Positions 33,210-41,855 of a stretch of DNA of 64,000 nt are shown here, in pieces. Both the position numbers and the translations under genes were made by a program. The notes beneath the pieces were generated by a model. The model was not told where the DNA came from and ran no database searches. It saw nothing but the letters and a program-made list of their open reading frames with translations. Position 1 is the stretch's first letter, and each line of letters starts with the position of its first letter. The stretch is from Scybalenecus merdavium (lineage in GTDB: Bacteria > Bacillota > Clostridia > Oscillospirales > Acutalibacteraceae). Where the stretch lies: contig DVNM01000005.1 in the NCBI GenBank assembly GCA_018714405.1, positions 1 to 64,000 of the forward strand, in the 5' to 3' direction.

Positions 33210-34022
33210 TTAATTTTCAATTTTTTGCTTTGCCTGCTGCCAGAGGCGGTCGAATTCGTCCTGGCGCATAGTCTTTGGATCTATACCTGCCGCAGAGGCA
33301 AGTTCTTCACAAAGGGTGATACGGCGCACAAATTTCTCAGTGGCGGCGCTGAGCGCCTCCTCCGCATCCTGCCCGGCAAAACGCGCGGCATTGACGACTG
33401 AAAAAAGCAGATCGCCAAGTTCCTCCTGCACAGCAGCTGCGTTATTTGCGCCGGCAGCGGCCTGCAGTTCGGCACACTCTTCAGACACTTTGGAAAGCAC
33501 CTCACTGAGTGCACCCGGCGGCCAGTCGAACCCGCACTTGGAAGCACGCGACTGCACTTTCTGCGCACGCATCAGCGCCGGAAGCTCTTTGGGCACTGCG
33601 TTTAAACGGTCTGCGGCGGAATGGTACTGCTTTTCGACCGCTTTCGCGTCGTTCCAGCTTTCCAGTGCCTGCGCTTCGTCTGCTGCGGTACGGCTGCCGA
33701 ACACATGCGGATGCCTGAAGACCAGCTTTGCGGCAATCGCGTCGGCCACATCGGCAAATGTGAACCGGCCGGCCTCAGCCTCCATCTGTGCATGCAAGAG
33801 CACCTGCAAAAGCACATCGCCCAGTTCCTCTTTCAGCATAGAGGCGTCTTTTTTATGGATTGCTTCAATAGCCTCGTACGTTTCTTCTATAAAATTCTTT
33901 TTGATCGATTCATGTGTCTGCGCGCGGTCCCACGGGCAGCCGTCCGGCGCGCGCAAAAGCGCAACGATCTTAACCAGATCTTCTATAGTATACGTATCTT
34001 TAAACTCAAAATCCACGGCCAT
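33210..34022 (-). CDS. mazG: Nucleoside triphosphate pyrophosphohydrolase MazG
   Basis: House-cleaning NTP pyrophosphatase, 270 aa. It contains two MazG repeats: residues about 15-100 (LRAPDGCPWDRAQTHESIKKN, EELGDVLLQVLLHAQ) and 145-240 (EECAELQAAAG, EELGDLLFSVVNAAR). The metal-binding ExxE...ExxD pattern appears in both. It lacks the tetrapyrrole-methylase domain fused in Bacillus YabN. Confidence 0.95.
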   Translation of the reverse strand: MAVDFEFKDTYTIEDLVKIVALLRAPDGCPWDRAQTHESIKKNFIEETYEAIEAIHKKDASMLKEELGDVLLQVLLHAQMEAEAGRFTFADVADAIAAKLVFRHPHVFGSRTAADEAQALESWNDAKAVEKQYHSAADRLNAVPKELPALMRAQKVQSRASKCGFDWPPGALSEVLSKVSEECAELQAAAGANNAAAVQEELGDLLFSVVNAARFAGQDAEEALSAATEKFVRRITLCEELASAAGIDPKTMRQDEFDRLWQQAKQKIEN

Positions 34023-34097
34023 GTCGTGCCTCTGCTATATCGGAATTTTTTATATAATACAATATTACAAGAGAAATTTCAAGACTTTCGCCTAAAT

Positions 34098-35759
34098 TTA
34101 ACATTTTCGTATCAAATTAAATGACTTTAGGTCAAGAATCCCGAAAAGGAACAAAAACACGACATAAATCGACAGCGACGCGCCGGCTGCAAACAGTGTG
34201 TTGAGCCACTCTGCCCCAAAAACAGTTAGGTTCTGCAGCACATTTGCGCCGAAATAAACAAGAAGCGACGCCAGAAACGGCCGCAGAATACAGCCGGCGA
34301 ACCGGATCTTAACGCCGGTCTTTTTATGAAAAGCGGCAGCACACCACACCAGTGTAAACAAAGTCCCAAGAAAAGACGACAGCGCAAAGCCACACATGGC
34401 AAGCTGCGTTTTGCACAGCAGGAAATTCCCGACCACCTTTACGGCCGCGCCAAGCGCAAACGGCAGGATCGTGTCTTTGCCGAGCCCGGCGCTCTGCAGA
34501 GCACACACATACGGCGACAGCATGGCGTAAGCGACCATGGTAAAGCCGAACAGCGCCAAAACGTCGGCGCCGGCGCCGGCAATGTCCGGATTGCTTTGGC
34601 CGTAAATCACATCGATCAGCTGTCCCGGCATGGCGGCAAAGCAGAAACCCGCACCGCCACCGAGGATCACAGAGAACTTTAAGACCGTCTCCATATAGTA
34701 AGCACAGTTTTCCTTTTGACGCAGCGCCAGCGTGCTGCTGATGGCCGGCACAACCGCCACGCCGAGCGCACCGGCCAGCATCGGCACCAGGTTTTTAAAA
34801 TCCAGCACCGTATTATAAACGCCGAACAGGTACGTTGGGATGTCGCCGTCTGCCGTGCCCGAAAGCTCGATCGGCGCGGCATAAACCGTTTTTAAAAATG
34901 CCGTATCCATATTTTCCAGGCAGTAATTTATGCTGGACTGCTCCAGGATATTCGCAATGCCGGACACGGCTGTGGCGGCAGCGATCGGCAGCGAAAGGCG
35001 TACCAGTTCACGGTAAGTCGCTTTTTTGACCGGCGCCGCCGCTTTTTTCAGGAGTTTTTCTTTCTGGTTGACAGCCTCCAGATAAAAATAAGAGATCGCA
35101 TCCCCAATCAGCACACCGCCGAGCGAAGCGGCGGAAGTGAGCGGATAGATCAGGCTGAGCGCGTCCATTTCACTCTGAGCCGTTTGCCCCAGAACCGTGC
35201 CCGAAGTCAGGAATTCTTCGTAAAGCGCGCCCATGGCCAGACGTGCAAGCAGCACGCCGAACACCGCTTTAAACAAACTGTCGATCAGCTGCGACACCGC
35301 CGTGGGCGTCATGTTCATGCGCCCCTCAAACACACCGCGGCGCGCGCCGCTCAGGCACGAAAACACAATGGACGGCGCAAGCGCAAGAATGCAGTAAAAT
35401 GCCCCGCTGCCGCCGCCCACATAAATACAGTAAGGCCACGCCAGCAGCAGCAAAAGCGCCATCGCGCCGCAGCCGAGCAGCAGCATCAGCCGAAAGGATA
35501 CTTTGCGCAGCGCGCCGATCTTCGCCAGATCGTTTATGGCAGAAGCCTCGCTGACCAGCTTGGAAACCACGACCGGCAGCACGCCCATGCAGACAGCATG
35601 AAATGGGATAAACAGATTATAGGCAATTCCGAAATAACCGCGCCCTGTAGCGCCGATCAAAGACGTCAGCGGAATTTTGTAAAGCACGCTGATGACTTTG
35701 ACGAGCACGGTAGACACGACCAGCAGACATGCGTTTGAAACGTAGCTTTTTCTTTTCAC
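34098..35759 (-). CDS. MATE/MVF-type polysaccharide flippase, YabM/SpoVB-like
   Basis: 553-aa membrane protein with about 14 hydrophobic helices; motifs include VLVKVISVLYKIPLTSLIGATGRGYFGIAYN. Members flip lipid-linked sugars across the membrane, e.g. SpoVB or YabM. A GTG at 35759 is chosen because the longer frame runs back through a terminator. The order yabM-mazG-hup-rqcP-yabP-yabQ-divIC suggests the YabM orthologue. Specificity is unproven. Confidence 0.9.
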   Translation of the reverse strand: MKRKSYVSNACLLVVSTVLVKVISVLYKIPLTSLIGATGRGYFGIAYNLFIPFHAVCMGVLPVVVSKLVSEASAINDLAKIGALRKVSFRLMLLLGCGAMALLLLLAWPYCIYVGGGSGAFYCILALAPSIVFSCLSGARRGVFEGRMNMTPTAVSQLIDSLFKAVFGVLLARLAMGALYEEFLTSGTVLGQTAQSEMDALSLIYPLTSAASLGGVLIGDAISYFYLEAVNQKEKLLKKAAAPVKKATYRELVRLSLPIAAATAVSGIANILEQSSINYCLENMDTAFLKTVYAAPIELSGTADGDIPTYLFGVYNTVLDFKNLVPMLAGALGVAVVPAISSTLALRQKENCAYYMETVLKFSVILGGGAGFCFAAMPGQLIDVIYGQSNPDIAGAGADVLALFGFTMVAYAMLSPYVCALQSAGLGKDTILPFALGAAVKVVGNFLLCKTQLAMCGFALSSFLGTLFTLVWCAAAFHKKTGVKIRFAGCILRPFLASLLVYFGANVLQNLTVFGAEWLNTLFAAGASLSIYVVFLFLFGILDLKSFNLIRKC

Positions 35760-35786
35760 CCGATCACCCGATAAAGACAAAAAAAT

Positions 35787-35813
35787 AAGGACTGTTTGCT
35801 TGAAACAGTCCTT
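35787..35813. terminator. Terminator between the coiled-coil gene and the flippase gene
   Basis: Stem AAGGACTGTTT / AAACAGTCCTT with A- and T-runs on both flanks. It lies after the coiled-coil gene and just upstream of the flippase start. Confidence 0.9.
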
Positions 35814-35842
35814 TTTCTTATTCTTATGCACAAAGAAACGGC

Positions 35843-36166
35843 TTAAAATGTTTTTTTCGATTCTTCCAGTTCCGCCGTCAGCGCTTCGATCTTGCTTTTT
35901 TGCTGCGTGATCTCCTCAAACTTTACGTTAATGTCCACGTCGCTGACCTCATGGCCGTTCTTCGCATCGTAAAGCATATGGCCAAAATCCTCGTAAAGCC
36001 GGGAAAGCTTGCTTTTGCTGTCGAGCAGTTCAATGCGCTTTTTCGAGACTTCGAGTGCACTGGCGCCGCGGCGTGAAAGCTCTTCGGCCACATTTTTGGT
36101 TTTGGAGATCATATCGTCAAAATTCATATTTTTCGTTTTGTTGATAAACTCATCAAAGTTGCTCAT
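35843..36166 (-). CDS. Small coiled-coil protein of unknown function
   Basis: 107-aa, highly charged, predicted all-helical protein. An amphipathic N-terminal part has a repeated motif (FINKTKNMNFDDMISKTKNV), a conserved-looking LSRLYEDFGHMLYDAKNG centre follows, and the end is a coiled coil (ITQQKSKIEALTAELEESKK). There are no TM helices or Cys. The ATG at 36166 follows GAGGTA. It stands alone with its own terminator. I do not recognise a function. Confidence 0.75.
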   Translation of the reverse strand: MSNFDEFINKTKNMNFDDMISKTKNVAEELSRRGASALEVSKKRIELLDSKSKLSRLYEDFGHMLYDAKNGHEVSDVDINVKFEEITQQKSKIEALTAELEESKKTF

Positions 36167-36242
36167 AGCGTTACCTCGCTTCTCTTTATAAGTCCCGTAC
36201 ATGCCGAATATATCTTTATTATATGCAAATACACTGCCTTTT

Positions 36243-37151
36243 TCAAGGCCTGCCTACAAATTCTTCCAAAAGTGAGCCTTTCGGAACAACGCAACGCGGC
36301 ACAGACGGCAATTCTGACGCGGCCCGCAGCAGACGCGCAGCATCCTTCGCATAAGGCGTGCCCTGTGCTGCCGGCAAAAGCGCGCGGACATCGGCCGACA
36401 ACAGCGCACACTCATAACCGATAAACGTATTCAGCCGGTAGGCAGCGCGGCCGCGATACGGCAGCAGCGACTTTTCCTCGTTTTTCACAACATTGTCCCA
36501 AAGGCGGTAGGTGTTTTCGACCGAACTGCCGCGGAAGCAGTAATCGCGCACGATACGGCGCAGAAAACGAAGATCGCGCTTACTGAAAAGCACGCTGCCG
36601 TTTTGCACGACCTCTTCTTCTACATCAATAAACATCGTCTGCACTTTCTGGCCGGAAAACGCGTGCAGCACCTGCGGGTGCAGGGCGTGGATGCCCTCCA
36701 CGATCAAAAAATCGTCCGGCGCAAGCGCCGCGGTGCGGCCGCTGTCCACACGCCTGCCCTGCAAAAAATCGAAGCGCGGCAGGCGCGTCTCCTGCCCATT
36801 CATCATTTGGGCAAGCTGGCTGTGCAAAAGTTCCAGGTTCAGTGCCTCGATGGCATCGAAATCCACATTTTCACCGTACATGGCACGCTGATCGTCCACA
36901 TTGTGAAAATAATCGTCCAGGGACAGATTGTAAACCCTGCCGGGCGCGCTGGCCAACAGCTGCGCAGCCAGTGACGAAGTCGTTGTTTTGCCGGCACACG
37001 ACGGCCCGGCGATCAAAAGCGCACGACAGCCAGACTTGCGAATGCCGGCACAAATGCTTTTCAGATCGTGCCGGTAGCGCGCCTCACATGCTTGCACAAA
37101 AGCAGAAAGCCGGGTGTTTACGGCCCTATTTAACGCATCCAGTTCAACCAT
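36243..37151 (-). CDS. Uridine kinase-like P-loop protein
   Basis: 302-aa nucleoside-kinase-fold protein. Walker A is GPSCAGKTT (residues 49-57), followed by VYNLSLDDYFHNVDD (substrate-binding region), FLIVEGIHALHP, and FLRRIVRDYCFRGSSVENT. It resembles the kinase half of the Clostridia proteins that join a ThrRS/TGS-like N-terminal part to a uridine kinase, but here only about 40 residues precede the P-loop. It ends the operon with hemZ, dtd, relA and recJ. Confidence 0.8.
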   Translation of the reverse strand: MVELDALNRAVNTRLSAFVQACEARYRHDLKSICAGIRKSGCRALLIAGPSCAGKTTTSSLAAQLLASAPGRVYNLSLDDYFHNVDDQRAMYGENVDFDAIEALNLELLHSQLAQMMNGQETRLPRFDFLQGRRVDSGRTAALAPDDFLIVEGIHALHPQVLHAFSGQKVQTMFIDVEEEVVQNGSVLFSKRDLRFLRRIVRDYCFRGSSVENTYRLWDNVVKNEEKSLLPYRGRAAYRLNTFIGYECALLSADVRALLPAAQGTPYAKDAARLLRAASELPSVPRCVVPKGSLLEEFVGRP

Positions 37152-37154
37152 AAT

Positions 37155-38585
37155 CTATTTATATTCCTCATAAAATTCAGATATGCGCGCTTTGCGCTGC
37201 AGCATTTCGTCAAAGCGGCTTATGTACTCATAAGGATATTTGAAATTGTAGATCCGTTCGATCTGCGCACCGCCCGGCGCACGCAGTTTGGTGACCGCGC
37301 CGGCGCCGCAGCCGAACACGCTGTGTGTTTCATCCATCATGTACACATTGTAAAGGCTGTCCATATCCGGTTTGCACCAGCCGACATTTTCCAGGTTGCC
37401 GACCGATTTGCTCTGGCGGTACATATAGTAAGGGTAATACCCGGCCGCACGCAGCGCGGCGGCACTGTAGCTGACCATTTCGTCCGTATCGGCGGCGCTG
37501 CAAAGCTTTTTGCCCCCACCGGCCAAAAACGAAGCCGTTTTCACCGCCAGTGTATGCACCGTAATGTTTTCAGCGCCAAGACGGATGGCTGTGTCCACAC
37601 TGTTTGCAAAAGACGCGGGGTCATCCTCCGGCAGGCCGGCGATCAGATCCATATTGATACAGGAAAAGCCGCACGCGCGCGCCAGTTCAAAAGCACGCAG
37701 CGTATCGTCCGGCGTATGCGCCCGGCCAATGGCCTGCAGTACACGGTCGGAAAAGGACTGGGGATTAATGCTGATGCGTGCGACGCCTGCATTTTGAATA
37801 GCCATCAGCTTGTCGCGCGTGATCGTGTCGGGCCGGCCGGCTTCCACCGTGTATTCGCGCAGGTGCGACAAATCAAACGACGAACGCACGGCGGCAAACA
37901 GCACCGAAAGCTGCTCGGCCGACAGCGTTGTCGGCGTGCCGCCGCCAAAGTAGACCGTTTCCAGCCGAAGCCCGAGACTGCGGGCGATCTCGCCGGCGGC
38001 CGCGATCTCCTGCACCAAAAGCTCCACATACGGCTCCACCAGCTTTTTGGCGCTGCCTGCCTCTACCGAATGCGACACAAACGAACAGTAAGCGCAGCGT
38101 GTTGGGCAAAACGGTATGGCAATATAAAGCGAAAAAGAATCCGGCTTAGACAGCGCGATCAGGCGGTTTTCGTGTGTCATGACCTCGCTTGCGAGCTGCG
38201 CCTTTTCCGGGCTGACGAGCAGGCGTGTCTGAAAATCCTGCACCGCCCCCTCGCGCCCGAGTGCAGACGCAACACGGTGCATCAACTTGGCCGGGCGCAC
38301 GCCGGTCAGCACGCCCCATTTCGGCACGATGCCGCTGACGGTGCACAGCACACGGTAAAGCGCGCGGGCGGCAGCCACATCGGCGCCGTACGGTTCGAGC
38401 GCTTCACGGTCCTGCACGCCGGTATCGCCGACACGGCCCTGGACGAGCACGGCATCCTCTTTTACCAAAATGTGCAACTGTGCCTGCGGCTGCGGCACAA
38501 AAGCGATCTTTTCAAACGGATAGAAAACGCGGCACAAACATTCCATTTCATGGCGAAGCGCCGGCATATTCGTATATAAAAGCAT
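37155..38585 (-). CDS. hemZ: HemZ-type coproporphyrinogen III dehydrogenase-like radical SAM protein
   Basis: 476-aa radical-SAM protein of the HemZ branch. About 150 N-terminal residues specific to HemZ (WGVLTGVRPAKLMH) precede the SAM domain with C160-x3-C164-x2-C167 (PFCPTRCAYCSF), ETVYFGGGTPT and RISINPQSFSDRVLQAIGR. Family members are placed in anaerobic haem synthesis, though activity of HemZ is less certain than that of HemN. It lies three bases upstream of the kinase-like gene. Confidence 0.9.
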   Translation of the reverse strand: MLLYTNMPALRHEMECLCRVFYPFEKIAFVPQPQAQLHILVKEDAVLVQGRVGDTGVQDREALEPYGADVAAARALYRVLCTVSGIVPKWGVLTGVRPAKLMHRVASALGREGAVQDFQTRLLVSPEKAQLASEVMTHENRLIALSKPDSFSLYIAIPFCPTRCAYCSFVSHSVEAGSAKKLVEPYVELLVQEIAAAGEIARSLGLRLETVYFGGGTPTTLSAEQLSVLFAAVRSSFDLSHLREYTVEAGRPDTITRDKLMAIQNAGVARISINPQSFSDRVLQAIGRAHTPDDTLRAFELARACGFSCINMDLIAGLPEDDPASFANSVDTAIRLGAENITVHTLAVKTASFLAGGGKKLCSAADTDEMVSYSAAALRAAGYYPYYMYRQSKSVGNLENVGWCKPDMDSLYNVYMMDETHSVFGCGAGAVTKLRAPGGAQIERIYNFKYPYEYISRFDEMLQRKARISEFYEEYK

Positions 38586-38587
38586 AA

Positions 38588-39208
38588 TTACCTCAAATAA
38601 GTGTTGTAGCGGCGCTCAAAGTCCAGCGTGGAAGCCTGGCCGTGGCCGGGATAGACTGTATAGTCACCAGCAAGCGCAGCCAGGCGCTGCAGGCTGGCGC
38701 GCATTTCAGTGCTGCTGCCGCCCGGAAAATCTGTACGGCCGCAGGAAAGGCGGAACAGCGTGTCGCCGGTAAAAAGCGCGTTGCCGCACAGATAGCAGAC
38801 ACCGCCGCGCGTATGGCCCGGTGTAGCCAGCACCTGTATCTCGGTCTCGCCGAGACGGATCACCTTGCCGTCGCGCAAAAAGAAATCGGCTCGGCACGGC
38901 GTTTGCCTGCGGTCTTTCAGCGTAAACACAGCCAAAGAAAGCTTTGAACTTTCGAGCATCGGCCCGTCCGGCTCGCCGATATAGACCATCGCCTTCCAAT
39001 GCTCCCTGACCTGCGGCACGCCGAGAATATGGTCATAATGACCATGGGTCAAAAGAATATACTGCACATCGGCGTCACCGACAAACGACACCAGATCTGC
39101 ATTGAAATCCGGGCAGTCGATCAGTGCGCTTTTGCCGCTTGCCTCGTCGGTCAAAAGGTAGCAGTTATTGTCCATGCTGCCCATCGTCAGTGTTTTGATT
39201 TGCATCAT
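38588..39208 (-). CDS. MBL-fold metal-dependent hydrolase (glyoxalase II-like)
   Basis: 206-aa metallo-beta-lactamase-fold hydrolase. The metal-binding motif is LLTHGHYDHILG, with further ligands in ATPGHTRGG, LFTGDTLFRLSCGRTDF and VYPGHG. This matches the YqgX/GloB-like group. It overlaps the end of dtd (ATGATG) and precedes hemZ by two bases. The substrate is unknown. Confidence 0.9.
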   Translation of the reverse strand: MMQIKTLTMGSMDNNCYLLTDEASGKSALIDCPDFNADLVSFVGDADVQYILLTHGHYDHILGVPQVREHWKAMVYIGEPDGPMLESSKLSLAVFTLKDRRQTPCRADFFLRDGKVIRLGETEIQVLATPGHTRGGVCYLCGNALFTGDTLFRLSCGRTDFPGGSSTEMRASLQRLAALAGDYTVYPGHGQASTLDFERRYNTYLR

Positions 39209-39657
39209 TTCAGCTCCCTGGAATCCAGTAAGATCGTGACCGGCCCGTCATTGAGCAGGCGCACCTTCATGTCTGCCCCGAACACGCCGGTCTGCACATC
39301 GCACACGCCCGCCGCTTTCAGGCCGTCAGCAAAATACATATAAAGCCGTTCTGCCTCGGCCGGCGGCGCCGAATCCGTAAACCCGGGACGGCGGCCGTGC
39401 CGGCAGTCGGCAAGCAGTGTGAACTGCGACACGACGAGCGCGCTGCCGCCGGTGTCCAAAAGCGAAAGGTTCATTTTGCCCTGCGCGTCCTCAAACACGC
39501 GCAGATGCGGCACTTTTTTCAAAAGCTTGTCGGCATCAGCCTCAGTATCGCCGGATTGCACGCCGAGCAGGATCAAATAGCCGGGGCCGACAGACGAAAC
39601 CACGCTGCCGTCCACCGTGACCGATGCCTCGCTGACGCGCTGTAAAACCGCTTTCAT
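39205..39657 (-). CDS. dtd: D-aminoacyl-tRNA deacylase
   Basis: Proofreading enzyme that removes D-amino acids (and Gly from tRNA-Ala). It is 150 aa, with both active-site motifs: SQFTLLADCRHGRRPGFTDSAPP and the cross-subunit NDGPVTILLDS. The ATG at 39657 overlaps the relA stop (TGATG). The relA-dtd order is common in Firmicutes. Confidence 0.96.
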   Translation of the reverse strand: MKAVLQRVSEASVTVDGSVVSSVGPGYLILLGVQSGDTEADADKLLKKVPHLRVFEDAQGKMNLSLLDTGGSALVVSQFTLLADCRHGRRPGFTDSAPPAEAERLYMYFADGLKAAGVCDVQTGVFGADMKVRLLNDGPVTILLDSRELK

Positions 39658-41855
39658 CACTCACCGTTCCTTTCAATGTGGTACACGCCGTTGATTTTGT
39701 AAAGGCGCGATACGATGCCCTCCAGATGCTCGCGCCCATTTACACAAAGCACGATCGTTGTGATGCAGTTGCCGTCGTTGATCGGGCGTGCGTTGAGCGA
39801 CTGGATCTTGACATGCATATTTGAAAGCGCCATGGTGATATCGAGCACCACGCCGTCGCGGTCGATCGCGTACACATTCAGCGTGGAGACGGCTTCCACC
39901 TTGACCGATGCGTCCCAGTGCGCCGCGACCCAGCGCTGCGGTTCCGGGGAATTTTCAATATCTTTCGGCACATTCACACAGTTGCGCCGATGGATCGTAA
40001 GTCCCCTGCCCCGCGTGATGAAGCCGATGATCTCATCGCCGGGCACCGGATTGCAGCACTGCGCCATGTTGATCAGGCAGTTGTCGATGCCCTCCACCAC
40101 AATGCCGCCGCTGCTCTTGGACGGCTTGGAGGAGATCTCCATATAATTGCTGCTCTTGGCAGCCGGCGTATGGCGCCAGTTGCGGGTGTACTCCTCTTTG
40201 ATGCTGGGCATCAGCTTGGAAATATTCAGGCCGCCGTAACCAAGCGCCGCATAAAAATCATCTACGCTCTGGCAGTGCTGTTTTTCGGCAATGCGCCTGA
40301 TAAACTTTTCGTAATCGTCGTTTTCAAAGCGGATATAATTGCGCTTGAACTCGTTTTCCACCTGCGCGCGGCCGCGGCCTATATTTTCTTCGCGGCGCTC
40401 GCGCTTGAACCAGGAACGGATCTTGTTGCGCGCTTCACCGGTCTTTACGATCGACAGCCAGTCGCGCGACGGGCCCTTGCCGGGCTGCTTGGACAAAATA
40501 ACTTCTACACGTTCGCCGGTTCTGAGCTTATAGTCGATCGGCACGATGCGGCCGTCCACCTTAGCGCCGGCCATTTTGTTGCCGACTTCTGTATGGATCG
40601 CATACGCAAAGTCGATGACCGTGGAGCCGTTTGGCAAACACTTGACCTCGCCCTTCGGGGTGAACACATAGATCTCCTCCACCGAAAGGTCGGTTTTGAT
40701 GCTGCGCACCATATCGTCCGGGTCTACCGATTCCTCGCCGGTCTCCAGCATACGGCGCACCCAGGCCAGGCGCGCGCCCATGTCGGTATTGGCCTTGCCG
40801 GAACCGGAAAGCTTGTATTTCCAGTGCGCGGCGATACCGAACTCGGCCGTGCGGTGCATTTCCCAGGTACGGATCTGCACCTCAAACGGAATACCCTTGT
40901 ACATGACCGTTGTGTGCAGCGACTGATACATGTTGGGCTTCGGTGTGGAGATATAGTCTTTAAAACGGCGCGGCAGCGGCGTGAACATGTCGTGAATGAT
41001 GCCGAGCACATTGTAACAGTCAATAACGGTATTCACAATGATGCGCACCGCATAAATGTCGTAGATCTCGTCAAACGACTTGTTTTTCATGTAGAGCTTG
41101 CGGTAAATGCCGTGCACGCTCTTGACACGGTGCGTGATCTGCGCGCCGTCGATATTTTGGATGCGTTCCTGGATAGACTTCGTGATCTCGTCCAAAAACT
41201 TCTCGCCGTCGGCCGTTTTCATTTTCAGGCTGTCTTCAATTTCCTGGTAACCGATCGGGTCCAGGTAAGAAATGGCGATGTCCTCCAGCTCGTCTTTAAA
41301 CTGCCGGATACCGAGACGGTGCGCGATCGGCGCGTAAAACTCCAGCGTTTCCAGGCTTTTTTCACGCTGTTTGTAATCCGGCCAGTACTTGGCCGTGCGC
41401 ATATTATGCAGACGGTCGGCCAGCTTGATAATGATGACGCGGATGTCCTCGTTCATGGCCATGAACATTTTGCGGATGTTTTCGGCCTGCACCTCTTCGC
41501 GTGTTGTCAGCGGAATCTTACCGAGCTTTGTAACGCCATCGACCAGAAGCGCCACTTCGTCGCCGAAATCCTTTTTGATGTCGTCGAGCGTTACGCTTGT
41601 ATCCTCCACCACATCGTGCAGCAGCGCGCCGATGATACACTCGTTGTCCATGCCGAGTTTAAACAAAATCTCCGCCACAGCGACCGGGTGCATGATGTAC
41701 GGTTCGCCGGAACGGCGGAACTGCCCCGCATGCGCGGCCTTTGCCACCTGATAAGCATGTTCGATCCTGTCGCAGTCATACTGACCGGTCTGCTTGACCT
41801 GTGCAAAAAAGTCGTCAAAACCGTCGTTATACGTCTGCGGTTCTGATTTTGTCAT
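39657..41855 (-). CDS. relA: Bifunctional (p)ppGpp synthetase/hydrolase RelA/SpoT
   Basis: Stringent-response enzyme, 732 aa. The HD hydrolase domain is intact (YIMHPVAVAEILFKLG, GALLHDVVEDTSVT). The synthetase domain includes KPNMYQSLHTTVMYKG and EVQIRTWEMHRTAEFGIAAHW. TGS (VFTPKGEVKCLPNGSTVIDFA) and C-terminal zinc-finger/ACT domains follow. AGGAGG lies seven bases before the ATG. Its start overlaps the recJ end by 29 bases. Confidence 0.97.
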   Translation of the reverse strand: MTKSEPQTYNDGFDDFFAQVKQTGQYDCDRIEHAYQVAKAAHAGQFRRSGEPYIMHPVAVAEILFKLGMDNECIIGALLHDVVEDTSVTLDDIKKDFGDEVALLVDGVTKLGKIPLTTREEVQAENIRKMFMAMNEDIRVIIIKLADRLHNMRTAKYWPDYKQREKSLETLEFYAPIAHRLGIRQFKDELEDIAISYLDPIGYQEIEDSLKMKTADGEKFLDEITKSIQERIQNIDGAQITHRVKSVHGIYRKLYMKNKSFDEIYDIYAVRIIVNTVIDCYNVLGIIHDMFTPLPRRFKDYISTPKPNMYQSLHTTVMYKGIPFEVQIRTWEMHRTAEFGIAAHWKYKLSGSGKANTDMGARLAWVRRMLETGEESVDPDDMVRSIKTDLSVEEIYVFTPKGEVKCLPNGSTVIDFAYAIHTEVGNKMAGAKVDGRIVPIDYKLRTGERVEVILSKQPGKGPSRDWLSIVKTGEARNKIRSWFKRERREENIGRGRAQVENEFKRNYIRFENDDYEKFIRRIAEKQHCQSVDDFYAALGYGGLNISKLMPSIKEEYTRNWRHTPAAKSSNYMEISSKPSKSSGGIVVEGIDNCLINMAQCCNPVPGDEIIGFITRGRGLTIHRRNCVNVPKDIENSPEPQRWVAAHWDASVKVEAVSTLNVYAIDRDGVVLDITMALSNMHVKIQSLNARPINDGNCITTIVLCVNGREHLEGIVSRLYKINGVYHIERNGE

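Noticed and set aside
39918..41846. Long plus-strand open frame of 642 codons opposite relA
   Set aside because: It is antisense to a complete, well-conserved relA and its translation is low-complexity Arg/His/Phe-rich, as expected of a shadow frame.
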